Shown: piece after piece, positions 39,954 through 50,100 of the stretch | Layout of the letters: the number at the start of each line of letters is the position of its first letter | Numbering within the stretch: position 1 is the stretch's first letter | NCBI GenBank assembly: GCA_036397755.1 | Contig: DASWII010000039.1 | Span: 16,039 to 80,038, forward strand | Length of the DNA stretch: 64,000 nt | Reading direction: 5' to 3' | Source: CAMYLY01 sp036397755 | GTDB lineage: Bacteria > Gemmatimonadota > Gemmatimonadetes > Gemmatimonadales > GWC2-71-9 | The notes under the pieces: model-generated | Databases searched by the model: none | The model's input: only the letters and a program-made list of their open reading frames with translations | Told to the model about the DNA's origin: nothing | Made by a program: the position numbers and the translations under genes

Positions 39954-41165
39954 CTACTTCTTGGTCGTGATCACCACGACGCCGTCACGGCCGCGGGATC
40001 CATACAGGCCTACCGCCGCCTCCCCTTTCACGACCTCGATCGTCTCGATGTCCATGGCTTCCAAATCGATCAGTGCTCGGTCCGACACGATCACGCCATC
40101 CACGATGTAGAGCGGATCGGGTGCGGATGTCGACGGCGTCCGCAGCAGCACCACCGGGCCAGCAGCGCTGTCGGGCGCGGGTTCGCCGCGGACCACCACC
40201 TTGGGGCTGACGGTGCCGGTTTGACCGGCGGTCGCCGCTCCGGCCACCGCCTTGTCGGCAGCTGCGTCCGGGGCGTCCGGTGCGACCGCATCGCACGCGA
40301 TGAGCACCAGCCCCAGTGCGACGGTCGCCGCCAGCGCGGTGCGCGCACCCCTCCATCGAACGGAAAGTGTCGTCATGGTATCGATTCTCCTGCCGAGTGT
40401 TGAATGCGGTTGCGCCATGGCAAGCGCCGGAACGGGCGGCCACGTCAGTCGCCGCTTCACGTCGAGTAGCAAGCGGGCATAGTCCCCGACAGCGACGCCG
40501 CCGCGCAGCACGCGCCGGTCGCAGTCGAGCTCGATCGCCACTCGCAACCGGCGCAGCAGCGCCCAGCCCGGGAGATTCCAGGGCATCGCCATCATCAGCG
40601 CGGCGCCGATCAGCAGCAGCCGCAGGTCGCCCGCCCGCGCATGGTGGGCTTCGTGGAGCACCACGAGACGGCGCAGTTTCACTGGCAACGCCAGGACCCA
40701 ACGGGGAACGACGATGCTGCTGCGCCTGAATCCCACCACGGCGGGCCCGGCGGAGGGTGACGCCAGCACGCGCACGCCACTGACCAGGTGTGGCGCCCAC
40801 CCCGCTCGCTCCCGACTCATGCGCCTCAGCGCCACCGCAAACACGCCGATCATCGTGAGACTGAGCAGAAGCCACGCGCTTCCGACCACCCATGGCCACC
40901 ACAAACCCGAGCCGGCGGACTCCATCGCCAGCCGATCGGACAGCAGCCACGCGCCGGCCCCGAATCGGTCCGCCACGCGGGCCACCGGCTGCACCGAGGC
41001 AGGCCACGCGCGAGCCACGAGCGAGAGCAGCGGCCCGGCGAGCATGGCAAGCAGCGGCACGAACCGCACCGGCTTCCGGTAGCCGAGCAGGGCGCGCTCG
41101 ATGGCCACTGCCGCCGCCCACATCAGCGCGGACGCGATCGTGATGTCCACCATCCAGCCGGTCAT
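39954..41165 (-). CDS. M56-family (BlaR1-like) metallopeptidase with C-terminal TonB-plug domain
   Basis: 403 residues. Three or four transmembrane helices flank the protease motif LVVLHEAHHARAGDLRLLLI (HEAHH 171-175), with a further Glu in AIELDCDRRVL (Glu212). After another helix (ARTALAATVALGLVLIACDA) the C-terminus is a TonB-receptor plug-like domain: PDPLYIVDGVIVSDRALIDL, then EAMDIETIEVVKGEAAVGLY and GSRGRDGVVVITTKK. BlaR1 proteins cleave the BlaI repressor on signal. The plug replaces the penicillin-binding sensor, so the ligand or partner probably differs. The gene overlaps blaI by four bases. Confidence 0.9.
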   Translation of the reverse strand: MTGWMVDITIASALMWAAAVAIERALLGYRKPVRFVPLLAMLAGPLLSLVARAWPASVQPVARVADRFGAGAWLLSDRLAMESAGSGLWWPWVVGSAWLLLSLTMIGVFAVALRRMSRERAGWAPHLVSGVRVLASPSAGPAVVGFRRSSIVVPRWVLALPVKLRRLVVLHEAHHARAGDLRLLLIGAALMMAMPWNLPGWALLRRLRVAIELDCDRRVLRGGVAVGDYARLLLDVKRRLTWPPVPALAMAQPHSTLGRRIDTMTTLSVRWRGARTALAATVALGLVLIACDAVAPDAPDAAADKAVAGAATAGQTGTVSPKVVVRGEPAPDSAAGPVVLLRTPSTSAPDPLYIVDGVIVSDRALIDLEAMDIETIEVVKGEAAVGLYGSRGRDGVVVITTKK

Positions 41166-41536
41166 TCTTCGATCTCCTTCAGCCGTGCCGCCAGCATGCG
41201 GCGGATGCGCCGCAACTCTTGGGGCGACACTGTCTCGTCATCGACGAGGCGCGCAATCATCAGCTCCCGCGATCCCTGGTACACCTTGTCGAGCACGCGC
41301 CGGAGTGGGCCATCCCCGGCCGCCTCGGGCGCCACGGCCGCAAAGTACCGATACGCCTTGCCGTCCTGTTCGTGCCGCACGGCGCGCTTGGCCTCCAGTC
41401 CGCGCAAGATGGTGAGCACCGTGGTGTAGGCGAGATCGTCGGCGAGGTGATCCTGCACCTCCCCCACCGTGGCCGAGCCGTGTTCCCACAGCACCGCCAT
41501 GATGTCCAGCTCGCGATTGGTCAGTCGAACGGTCAT
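41162..41536 (-). CDS. BlaI/MecI/CopY-family repressor
   Basis: 124 residues, with winged-helix segment LTNRELDIMAVLWEHGSATV, recognition region DDLAYTTVLTILRGLEAKRA, wing HEQDGKAYRYFAAV and a helical dimerisation tail (LMIARLVDDETVSPQELRRI). It represses its own operon by binding dyads and is inactivated by M56-dependent proteolysis. A dyad operator lies between its start and the -10 element. Confidence 0.95.
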   Translation of the reverse strand: MTVRLTNRELDIMAVLWEHGSATVGEVQDHLADDLAYTTVLTILRGLEAKRAVRHEQDGKAYRYFAAVAPEAAGDGPLRRVLDKVYQGSRELMIARLVDDETVSPQELRRIRRMLAARLKEIEE

Positions 41537-41544
41537 AGTCCTAT

Positions 41545-41562
41545 CTACTAAGTACCTAGTAG
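41545..41562 (-). promoter_or_regulatory. BlaI-type operator
   Basis: On the minus strand CTACTA-GGTACT-TAGTAG is a perfect 6-bp inverted repeat around a near-symmetric centre. It lies nine bases before the blaI ATG, just downstream of the -10 element, spanning the expected transcription start. Size and base pattern fit BlaI/MecI operators. Confidence 0.75.
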
Positions 41563-41591
41563 ACAGTATCTATTGAGCGGGGATCTGTCAA
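41563..41591 (-). promoter_or_regulatory. Sigma70 promoter of blaI
   Basis: On the minus strand TTGACA (41586-41591), a 17-base spacer and TACTGT (41563-41568) form the promoter. The -35 box includes the TGA stop codon of the upstream propeller gene, so the two features share bases. Confidence 0.65.
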
Positions 41592-42748
41592 GCGGCGATC
41601 ACATACTCCTCCAGCCACTGGAGGTCGTCCTCGTCCACGCGGACGAGATAGACCACGCCGCGGCCGAACCCCGCGAGCTGGCGGCCCTTCGGAAACTCCA
41701 CCTGGCGGACGCGGGCGCCCGTCGCGTCGAACACGTCGTAGCGCGCCGGCGCGCCGTGAGCCACGTGGCGCTGCACCCACAGCTCGCCGTCGGGGCTGAC
41801 CGTGGCGGCTTGCCGCGGGAACGCCGGCTTCACGTCCGGCCAGTCCATCTCGTCCGGGTCGGGACGCGGCATTCTGATTGACTGACCACCGCCGCCGCCC
41901 GTGCCACCGGCCATCAGCATGACCGCGGTCCCCTGCCCCATCCGGTCCGCCCACGCTTCCTTGTCCTCGTCCGTCACCGGCACGGGCGTGTACGCCACGA
42001 CCGGACCGACGCGCGTCGCGCCGGAGCGGCTCACCCACTCGACGCGATACGGCTCCGCGTGCACGATCGCCACGCGGCCGTCCGGCGCGACGGCCCACAC
42101 GTCCTGGGCCGCGAGGGGCGAGACGTTCCCCCGCAGTTGAAACCCGCCGCCGCTGGAGGAGAATCCCCGAATGGTCGAGGTCTCACCCTTGGGGAGCGGA
42201 AGCATGGCCACCGTGTCGATGGCATCGGTCGCGACATCCCAGCGCTGGATCGGCGCCGACTCGGGCGACTCCATCTGCCCGCCAGCGGACATCCGCACTC
42301 CCCCTTGATCGAAGTACAGTCCGCCGGCGGCGTCGGCCGCGGTCGGCCGCATGAACTCTCCCTCCCCCCGCACCAGCGGCGCGGACCGTCCCATCCGTCC
42401 ATTGGGCGCGATCACTGTCAACCGCATGTTGCCGAGGTCCGTCAGCACCGTGGAGTCGCCGGGGAGCGGCAGCAGGCCTCCGGGCATCTGGTACTCGCCG
42501 GGGCCGCTGCCAACGCGGCCCAGGTCCCGCATCGCACCGGTCGCGAGATCGATGATGCGGACCGCCTGCTCCAACCGGTCGGCGATCATCAGTCGCCCGT
42601 CGGCAAGCTGACGCACGCCCGACACCGTGGAGAAGGGTTCCGGAAACGTGCGCTTGGGGGTGGTGAGCCGTTCGACCCGCGGCGCCTGCGCCGCCAACGG
42701 CCCGACCGCGAGGATCGTGGTGGCCATGAAGATGAAAAGCTGTCGCAT
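41588..42748 (-). CDS. Exported six-bladed beta-propeller-like protein
   Basis: 386 residues. A signal peptide (MRQLFIFMATTILAVGPLAA, then Q) is followed by NHL/6-bladed propeller-type repeats, for example VSGVRQLADGRLMIADRLEQ, LGRVGSGPGEYQMPGGLLPL, LRGNVSPLAAQDVWAVAPDG and RQAATVSPDGELWVQRHVAH. The SGPGEY motif is diagnostic of this group. It is a clear paralog of the protein at 53105, sharing DWPDVKPAF and GRGVVYLVRVDEDDLQWLE. It lies directly upstream of blaI; a shared regulon is possible. Confidence 0.85.
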   Translation of the reverse strand: MRQLFIFMATTILAVGPLAAQAPRVERLTTPKRTFPEPFSTVSGVRQLADGRLMIADRLEQAVRIIDLATGAMRDLGRVGSGPGEYQMPGGLLPLPGDSTVLTDLGNMRLTVIAPNGRMGRSAPLVRGEGEFMRPTAADAAGGLYFDQGGVRMSAGGQMESPESAPIQRWDVATDAIDTVAMLPLPKGETSTIRGFSSSGGGFQLRGNVSPLAAQDVWAVAPDGRVAIVHAEPYRVEWVSRSGATRVGPVVAYTPVPVTDEDKEAWADRMGQGTAVMLMAGGTGGGGGQSIRMPRPDPDEMDWPDVKPAFPRQAATVSPDGELWVQRHVAHGAPARYDVFDATGARVRQVEFPKGRQLAGFGRGVVYLVRVDEDDLQWLEEYVIAA

Positions 42749-42819
42749 GGTTCGACCGTCGAGCGCTGGAGGAAGCTATCGTGACGGGTGGAAGGGGGAC
42801 GTGGTCGCACCCTCCATTT

Positions 42820-42859
42820 CCTACCATCCTACCGTCCTACCATCCTACCGTCCTACCGT
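42820..42859. repeat. Tandem 8-bp repeat (CCTACCRT)5 overlapping a gene end
   Basis: Five tandem copies of CCTACCAT/CCTACCGT. On the minus strand (ACGGTAGG) the repeat encodes the last residues TVGR and the TAG stop of the propeller lipoprotein that ends at 42845. The repeat thus provides the stop codon. Confidence 0.9.
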
Positions 42860-44065
42860 CCGTCGTATCCTCGCCGCCACGACATACGGCACGTCCAACT
42901 CGTCACGACTGACCGCGTACACCATGTCGCCGCGGAACACCGGAGTCGGATAGATGCTGAGAGGAAACGGCAGCGTGAGTTTGCCCAAGTAGCGACCGTC
43001 GGGATCGAACACATCCAGCACGGGTGACGCCCGTTCACCACTCCACCGCGACGCGCCGGCTCCAGCCTCTTGCGAGGCCACCCATATTCGCCCGCGGTCG
43101 TCGACGAAGAACTGACGCACCGGGGGCTTGGTGCTCGGAAAGCGGGTGCGATCGACCTTGCCACCCTGGCGCACGAACCACTCGAGGCCTGCCACCGCAC
43201 TGTCGACGTCCGCCGACGTCACGGGCAGCGGGTCAAAGTCGCGTGAGATCTCGAGAATCGTATCTCCGTCAGCAGTCATCTCGAAGATCCTGTACTCACC
43301 GGTGAGGGCAAACCACAGGCGGCCGGATGGCGCCAAACGCCATACCAACCCAGCGGAGTACGGGATCGCGGCGCGCATCCAGCTGTCCTCGGATCGCTTT
43401 TCGAAGTAGTTCTCTTCCCCCTGCCAGGAGGGCGGGACGATTGTATCCAGCGGCGTCAGGGTCGTGTCGAACCGCACCATGACGATGCCGCCATCCTCTT
43501 GATCGGGGTTGGGCACGTAGGTGTAGAGGAATCCCTGATCGTCGAATCGGCCGGGCCATGGCATCATGACCCACCCGCCGATGGCTGGCCGAGTCGTGAC
43601 AACGGTGCCGACGGTGTCGACGAGGGTGAAGCGGTTGTTCGACGGGTCCAGTAGCCAGAGGTTGCCGTCGGGCCCCCACCCCATCCCGATCACCTGCTCA
43701 AACTCACCCGGCCCGCCACCACGTCGACCAATGGTGCGGACATGCGCACCAGTGGTATCGAACACTCGAAGTTCCTGCGCCTGCCCCTCGAACACCCATA
43801 ACCGGCCCTGCGCATCGGCCTCCACGGCTGTGACCTGCCCGAGCATTGCCGGCCCCTCGACGTCGAGTGCGCCGATGCGAACCACCTCGTCCACCTGCCA
43901 GGGCGTTCCGCCCTGATCCCAAACGCCGGTGGAGGGGTTCCGTACGACGACGCGCCCGCTTGGCAGCGTATCGACGGTCCCGCGCCACTCGCTCGTGTCT
44001 GCTGTTTCCCCTCCGCACGCCGCCAGCATCAGCCAGCTGAGCGCGAGAACGCTACGGTGTCGCAT
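42845..44065 (-). CDS. Six-bladed beta-propeller lipoprotein of the RND operon
   Basis: 406 residues with lipobox LALSWLMLAACGG (Cys in ACGG). Propeller features include VRIGALDVEGPAMLGQVTAV, VRTIGRRGGGPGEFEQVIGM and GWGPDGNLWLLDPSNNRFTL. It is shorter in similarity to the two SGPGEY paralogs. The start overlaps the stop of the RND permease by 14 bases, so it is probably the last gene of the efflux operon; the product is exported and membrane-anchored. Its C-terminus (RTVGR) comes from the CCTACCRT repeat. Confidence 0.83.
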   Translation of the reverse strand: MRHRSVLALSWLMLAACGGETADTSEWRGTVDTLPSGRVVVRNPSTGVWDQGGTPWQVDEVVRIGALDVEGPAMLGQVTAVEADAQGRLWVFEGQAQELRVFDTTGAHVRTIGRRGGGPGEFEQVIGMGWGPDGNLWLLDPSNNRFTLVDTVGTVVTTRPAIGGWVMMPWPGRFDDQGFLYTYVPNPDQEDGGIVMVRFDTTLTPLDTIVPPSWQGEENYFEKRSEDSWMRAAIPYSAGLVWRLAPSGRLWFALTGEYRIFEMTADGDTILEISRDFDPLPVTSADVDSAVAGLEWFVRQGGKVDRTRFPSTKPPVRQFFVDDRGRIWVASQEAGAGASRWSGERASPVLDVFDPDGRYLGKLTLPFPLSIYPTPVFRGDMVYAVSRDELDVPYVVAARIRRTVGR

Positions 44066-47000
44066 AGGCCGACTCTCCCACATCAGGCAACGCACCCGAT
44101 CGCCGCCGCTCGGCGCGTCGCTCGAACACCAGATACAGGGCCGGCGTCACCGTCAGCACGAACAGCGTGGAGCTGGCGAGCCCGCCGATCAGGGCATAGG
44201 CCAGCGCGTTCCAGATGTTCGCGTCGGCGTGCTCGCTGAGCAGCACGAGCGGTAGGAGTCCAAAGATGGTGGTGGCGCTGGTCATGAGGATCGGGCGCAC
44301 GCGCTCGAGCGTGCCCTGCACGATGGCCGCCTCGAAGGCGACCCCCACCTCCCGGCGGAGATGGTTGATATGGTCCACGAGCAGGATCGCGTTGTTCACC
44401 ACGATCCCGCCCATCATGATGACGCCGATGTACGCTTCGCGGGTGAAGCTCGCCTTGGCGTAGAAGAACATGAGGAACACGCCCACGAGGGCCATCGGGA
44501 CGGTGAGCAGCACGCACATGGGCTGGCGCACCGACTCGAACAGGGCAGCGGTGACCATGTAGATGAGCACCAGCGACACCGTGAGCACCAGCACGAGTTG
44601 CTCCTGTTCTTCGTCGGACCAGCTCCACGGTTGCTCCCCCTCGATCTCGTAGCCCTCCGGCAACGCGGTGGCGGCCACGATGCCGTCTCGGGTGCGGTCG
44701 CCCAACCGCGCGGGGCCGCGGAACTCGTAGCTCACGTAGCGCTGGTACTGCTGGTCTTCACGCACGATCCGCGTGAGCACTTCCCGTTCCTCGAGCGTCG
44801 CCACATCCTCGAGTCGCACGCCCTGGCCCGAGGGAGTCTGCAGCAATGTTTCCCGAAGCGCCAGGATGTCGACGTCGGCGTTGCCATCGAGCTTCACGTC
44901 GAACCGCACCTCTTCCCCGGCGAGCCGAATGCTCCCCTGGCGCACGCGCCCGGCCACGGTCGCCGCCACCTGGTAGACGACGTCCTGGGCCGTCAGGTTG
45001 TGCAGCGCAAGTCGCGCCCGATCGAGCCGCAGCACGAACTCGCTCGCGCGATCGCCAGTGTACCAGCCACCCGCGGAGTTGACGTCCACGTCGCGTACGC
45101 GCGGCAGCCGCTGGAGACGCCGTCCGAGATCTTCGGCGATCGTCCGCACCATCTCGTAGTTGTAGCCCAGGATCTTGATGGCATAACTGGGCGCGCCGCC
45201 CCCGCCGCCGTAGAACGAGGGTCCATAACCGTACACGCGCACTTCCGCGCCACCGAACAAGAAAGAATACGCCACCATCTGCTCCTTGATGGCCGGCGGA
45301 ATCCAGGTTTGCTCCAGCGAGTCGGGGAACGTCACCGTCATCCGCGCGAACTGCGGATACACGCGGGACACGAAGCGCTCCACCTCGGGCGTATCGCGGA
45401 GCTTCGTCTCGAAAAAGCGTGTCAACTCATCCGTGCGCTCCAGCTCTGAGCCGCGCGGCAGGCGGATGATCACGTCGATGTAGGTCTGCTGGCCCCACCT
45501 CCCGCCCCACAGCACGCCCCGCTCGACGTACTTGTCGAACAGCCGCCACGACCCGAACAGAATGGCGGCGGCGACGACGAGGGTGACCCACGGGAACCGG
45601 AGGGTGATGCCCAGGGTCCCGCCATAGAGCCTGACGTACCAAGCCCGCTGCACGGTATCGGTCGGCTCACCGCGCGTCGCGCGCCCGACGGCGTACACCT
45701 TGGCGGCCAGCGAGGGGATGAAGCTGAAGGCCACCAACAGACTCGCCACCAGGCTGATCCCGACGACCATGGCGAGCGGCACGTAGTACACCCGCAGCTC
45801 GCCCTGGAGATACACGAACGGGATGAACACGATGATCGTGGTGAGCGTCGCTGCCATGATGGGCAGGACGACCTGCCGGGCCCCCGATGCAGCCGCTTCC
45901 GCGGCCGACGGTTCCGTGCCCGCGTGCACCTTGCGGTAGATGTTCTCCAGCACGACGATCGCATTGTCCACGATCAAGCCGAATCCCATCGCCAATCCCA
46001 TCAACGTGAGCACGTTGAGCGTGAGGCCACCGAAGTAGATGACGTTCAGCGTGATCAGAATCGAGAAGGCGATGGTGGCAAACACGACGCCGGCGGAACG
46101 AAATGACCGGAGGAACGCGAGCAGGACCAGGAAGATGACCCCCGCCGCGATGAGCGCCCGGTAGCGCAGGTCGGTGAGTTGGGTCTTGATGGCTTCGCTC
46201 TCGTCCTCGTCGAGCAGCAAGCGCACGCCGGGCGCGTGGATCGCGGCGAGTCCGTCGAGCCGCGCTTTAACCCGATCGGCCAGATCCACGGTGTTGACGC
46301 CCACCTCCTTGTGCACCTCGAAGGCCACCGCTGGCTGCCCGTCGATGCGGTAGTAGCTCCACGGATCCTCGTACGTGTCGTACACGGTCGCGACGTCCCG
46401 CACGCGTACGAGCCGGCCTTGGTCGGTGAGTAGCGGCGCGCGGCGGATGTCGTCGGCCGACTCATTGCGGTGTCGAATGGCCAGCGTGCGCATACGGCCG
46501 CCGCGGCGCACCATCCCCGCCTCGCTCACGTACTCGAGCTCGAGGATCCGTTGCCACACCAGCGCGGGTCCGAGCCCGAGCGCGTTGACCTTGCGTTCGT
46601 CCAGTGCGATCTCGAGCAGCCGGTCGCGCCCGCCGCTCACCTCGACCCCAGCCACCCCGTCCTCCAACAGCAGCTCCGGTACCAAATCGTCGTCCACATG
46701 CGCCCGAAGCGCTTCCAGCGTGTAGGGACCGGTCAAGGTGTAGCGGAGGAACGCACGCTGCTGTGCTCGAAACTCCTCCGGCACGTAGGGCTCGATGCGC
46801 GGGGACGGCACCTCCGCTGGCAGCTCGTCGTCGAGCACCGCGAGACGCTCGGCGAGCTCCATGTGCGCGAAGTCCATGTCGGTATCGCGGGAGAACTCCA
46901 CCGTGATGTTCGCTTCCGCCCGGCCCAGGTTTTCGCTGGACACCGACTCGATCTTTTCGACGCCGCGCACCTGCTGCACCGCCGCCTCGAGCGGTGCGGT

Positions 47001-47183
47001 CACGAACGCCTCCATCGCTTCGGGCGACGCGCCCCGCCACTGCGCGGTCACGTGCAGCTGCGGCAGCTCCGTGTCGGGCAGCAGCTCGATCGGGATGTTG
47101 CGCCACGCGGCCACACCCAGTAGCGCCACGGCGAAGTAGCCCATGGAGACCGCCACCGGCCGGCGAATCGAGAGCCGGATCAT
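44052..47183 (-). CDS. RND efflux permease (second of tandem pair)
   Basis: 1043 residues: a 12-helix inner-membrane antiporter with two large periplasmic loops. N-terminal RLSIRRPVAVSMGYFAVALL, the TM4 segment GLIVDNAIVVLENIYRKVHA (single Asp plus Asn, typical of this subgroup) and MGGIVVNNAILLVDHINHLR in the second half identify it. With the preceding permease it probably forms a hetero-complex like MdtB/MdtC. It is encoded four bases overlapping 47180. Substrates are not predictable. Confidence 0.95.
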   Translation of the reverse strand: MIRLSIRRPVAVSMGYFAVALLGVAAWRNIPIELLPDTELPQLHVTAQWRGASPEAMEAFVTAPLEAAVQQVRGVEKIESVSSENLGRAEANITVEFSRDTDMDFAHMELAERLAVLDDELPAEVPSPRIEPYVPEEFRAQQRAFLRYTLTGPYTLEALRAHVDDDLVPELLLEDGVAGVEVSGGRDRLLEIALDERKVNALGLGPALVWQRILELEYVSEAGMVRRGGRMRTLAIRHRNESADDIRRAPLLTDQGRLVRVRDVATVYDTYEDPWSYYRIDGQPAVAFEVHKEVGVNTVDLADRVKARLDGLAAIHAPGVRLLLDEDESEAIKTQLTDLRYRALIAAGVIFLVLLAFLRSFRSAGVVFATIAFSILITLNVIYFGGLTLNVLTLMGLAMGFGLIVDNAIVVLENIYRKVHAGTEPSAAEAAASGARQVVLPIMAATLTTIIVFIPFVYLQGELRVYYVPLAMVVGISLVASLLVAFSFIPSLAAKVYAVGRATRGEPTDTVQRAWYVRLYGGTLGITLRFPWVTLVVAAAILFGSWRLFDKYVERGVLWGGRWGQQTYIDVIIRLPRGSELERTDELTRFFETKLRDTPEVERFVSRVYPQFARMTVTFPDSLEQTWIPPAIKEQMVAYSFLFGGAEVRVYGYGPSFYGGGGGAPSYAIKILGYNYEMVRTIAEDLGRRLQRLPRVRDVDVNSAGGWYTGDRASEFVLRLDRARLALHNLTAQDVVYQVAATVAGRVRQGSIRLAGEEVRFDVKLDGNADVDILALRETLLQTPSGQGVRLEDVATLEEREVLTRIVREDQQYQRYVSYEFRGPARLGDRTRDGIVAATALPEGYEIEGEQPWSWSDEEQEQLVLVLTVSLVLIYMVTAALFESVRQPMCVLLTVPMALVGVFLMFFYAKASFTREAYIGVIMMGGIVVNNAILLVDHINHLRREVGVAFEAAIVQGTLERVRPILMTSATTIFGLLPLVLLSEHADANIWNALAYALIGGLASSTLFVLTVTPALYLVFERRAERRRSGALPDVGESAYATP

Positions 47184-50100
47184 CGCGCCGTCCCGCGCAG
47201 CCGGTCGCGCGCGCTCTCGAGCAGGTCATACGCCACCGGCACGACGATGAGCGTCAGCGCCGTGGCGCTGATCAGCCCTCCGATGACCGCGATGGCGAGC
47301 GGCGCCCGCAGGTCCGCGCCCCGACCGATGCCCAGCGCCATCGGCGTGAGGCCCAGCACGGTCGTGACCGTCGTCATGATGATCGGCCGGAGCCGCACGC
47401 GCCCCGCCTCGAGGATCGCCGCGCGCGTGGCGAGTCCCGCGGCGCGCATCTGGTTGATGAAATCCACCTTGACGATGGCGTCGTTCACCACGATGCCGAC
47501 GAGAATCACCATGCCGATGAGGCTCATCGTGTTCAGACCCTGCCCAGCGACGAACAACCCGACCGTGGCGCCCACGGTGGCCAGCGGCACGGCGAGCAGA
47601 ATCGTGAACGGATGGATAAACGACTCGAACTGCGCCGCGAGAATCATGTAGACGAGCAGCAGCGCGAGTCCGAACGCCATTGCGAGGTCACGGAACGCCC
47701 GGCTCCGTTCTTCGTTGGCTCCGCCGATCTCCCGACGGAGATCGGCGGGCGTCGGCACCTGCCCCAACGCGCGCTCCGCGTCGGCCACGGCGCGGTCCAA
47801 CCCGCCGCTGGCCACGTCCGCGAACACCGTGACGACTCTCCCCTGCTCCAGGTGACGCACTTCCGACGGTCCGATCTCCTCGATCGTGCGGACCAGCTCG
47901 CGCAGCGGAACGCCGTCCACGCGGAGCAGGCTCAACGTCTCGAGCGCGCGGCGGGCGTCCTCGGGCAGCCGGACGACCACGGGGATCTTGTCGTCGAAGT
48001 CCACGTAGTCGGTGGCGACCGCGCCCCGCATGTACTGCTCCACCGTCATCGCGATCGCGCGCGGCTCGACCCCATAGGCCGCCGCACGTTCCCGATCGAT
48101 CTCGATACGGATCTCGGGCTGGCCCTCTTCCGTGCCGACGCGGACGTTGGTGAGGTTGGGCAGCGGCGCGAGCACGGCGACCGCCGCGTCCGCGTACGCC
48201 AACGCTGCGTCCAAATCCTCGCTCCGGACACGGACGGCGAGGTCGGCGTCGCCGCCGCCCAACAGCTTGCCCAGGGCCGTGGCGGCCCCTGCATCCACCG
48301 TAAGCGCCCCGGCCGGGACGCCGCTGAGCCGCGGACGCACGCGATCGATCACGGCGTGCGTCCGGGCCCCGTCGCGGACGCGCACGTCGAACACCGCGGT
48401 GTGCAGGCCCGACTCCTCGTCCTCGACACCCGCCACCGCCTCGGCCCGCCCCACGCGCGTGAACACGGCCCGAACGTCCTCGTCGTCGAGGAACGCCCGC
48501 TCCACCCGGGCGGCAACCGCCTCGGTCTCTTCGATCGGGGTGCCCCGCGGCAAGTCCAGCCGCATGACGAACGCCCCCTGATCCACGTCAGGGAGCACAT
48601 CGCGATTCAACCCGGCTCCCACGATGATCCCGAGACCAAGCAGGCCAGCCGCCACCGCCATCACCGTCCCCCGCCGGTCGAGCGCGCGCTCCAACAAACC
48701 GTGATACCACGTCGCCGCGCGCTGGAACCACGCGTCGAACCACCGGAACGTCGGTCCGAACACCACGTCGAGCGCGCGCGCCGCCAGGCTCCCGCCCGCC
48801 AAGGTCAGGCGGTGCATGAGTGTCCGTGGCGCGCCCTGCGTCGCGCCCACCCAGCGCGCCGCCAACGTGGGCAGCAACGTGAGCGCGACGAGCAGACTCA
48901 TCAGGAGCGCCGAGGCCACGGCCAGCGAGAGATCGCCGAAGAGCTCGCCCGCCACACCCTCCACATAGATGATCGGCCCGAACACGCTGATGGTCGTGAG
49001 GGTCGATGCCGTGATCGCTCCCTGCACCTCCTCGGCCCCGCGGCGCGCTGCCACGTCGGCGCCGGCACCAGCCTCGCTGTGGCGGAAGATGTTCTCAAGC
49101 ACGACAATCGAGTTGTCCACCAGCATGCCCACGCCCAACGCCAGCCCGCCGAGGCTCATGATGTTGAGCGACACGCCCGAGAGGTCCAACAGCGAGAACG
49201 TACCGATCACCGAGATCGGAATGGCCAGCGCCACGATGGCGGGGTAGCGTGGATCGCGCAGGAACAGGAACAGGACCAGAAAGGCCAGGAAACCACCGAA
49301 CACCAGCGCTTGGACGACGTTGGAGATCGCCTCGGTGATGAAGCCCGCCTGACTCATCGCGATGTCCAATGTCACATCGGGATACAGGCGGCGGATCTGC
49401 TCGAGCACCTCCTCCACGTCCTCTGCCACGCGCACCGTGTTGGCTCCGGATTCCTTGAACAGCAGAAGCCCGACGGATTCCCGACCGTTGTAGCGTGCGA
49501 TCGACTCGCGATCGCGGTAGCCGTCCGCGACCGTGGCCACATCGCCGATCGTGATCGCGCCCGCCGCACTCGTATCCTGCTCCCGGCCGCGCGGCACAAG
49601 GGCCACGGCCCTGATCTGATCGACGGTCTCGAACTCACCCAGCGTGCGGAGCGCGTACCGATAGCGGCCCCGCAGCACCGTGCCACCCGGCGCCGACTGA
49701 TTGGCGGCGGCCGCCGCGTCCAGCAGATCCTGGACCGTGAGACCGTACGATTCCAGCAGGCGCGGCTCCACCTCGATGTGGATCTCCCGCTCGAGACCGC
49801 CCACCAGCGCCGCTTCCGCCACGCCGTCGATCTGTTCCAGCCGGCGCTTGAAAACCGACTCCACCAGCTCCTTGAGCGATCCGAGGTCCGTCGTGCCCGT
49901 GACGGAGATCGCCATGACCGGTTCCGAGTTCGGATCGGTCCGCAGCACCACCGGCCGACCGGCGAGCTCCGGAAGCTGGTCGCGCAGGTTGTCGAGCTGC
50001 TCGCGCACGTTGAGCGCCGCGAAATCCATGTCGGTGTCCCAGGAGAACCGCAGGGTCACCAGCGAGATGCCCTCGCGCGACACGCTCTCGACGCGCTCGA

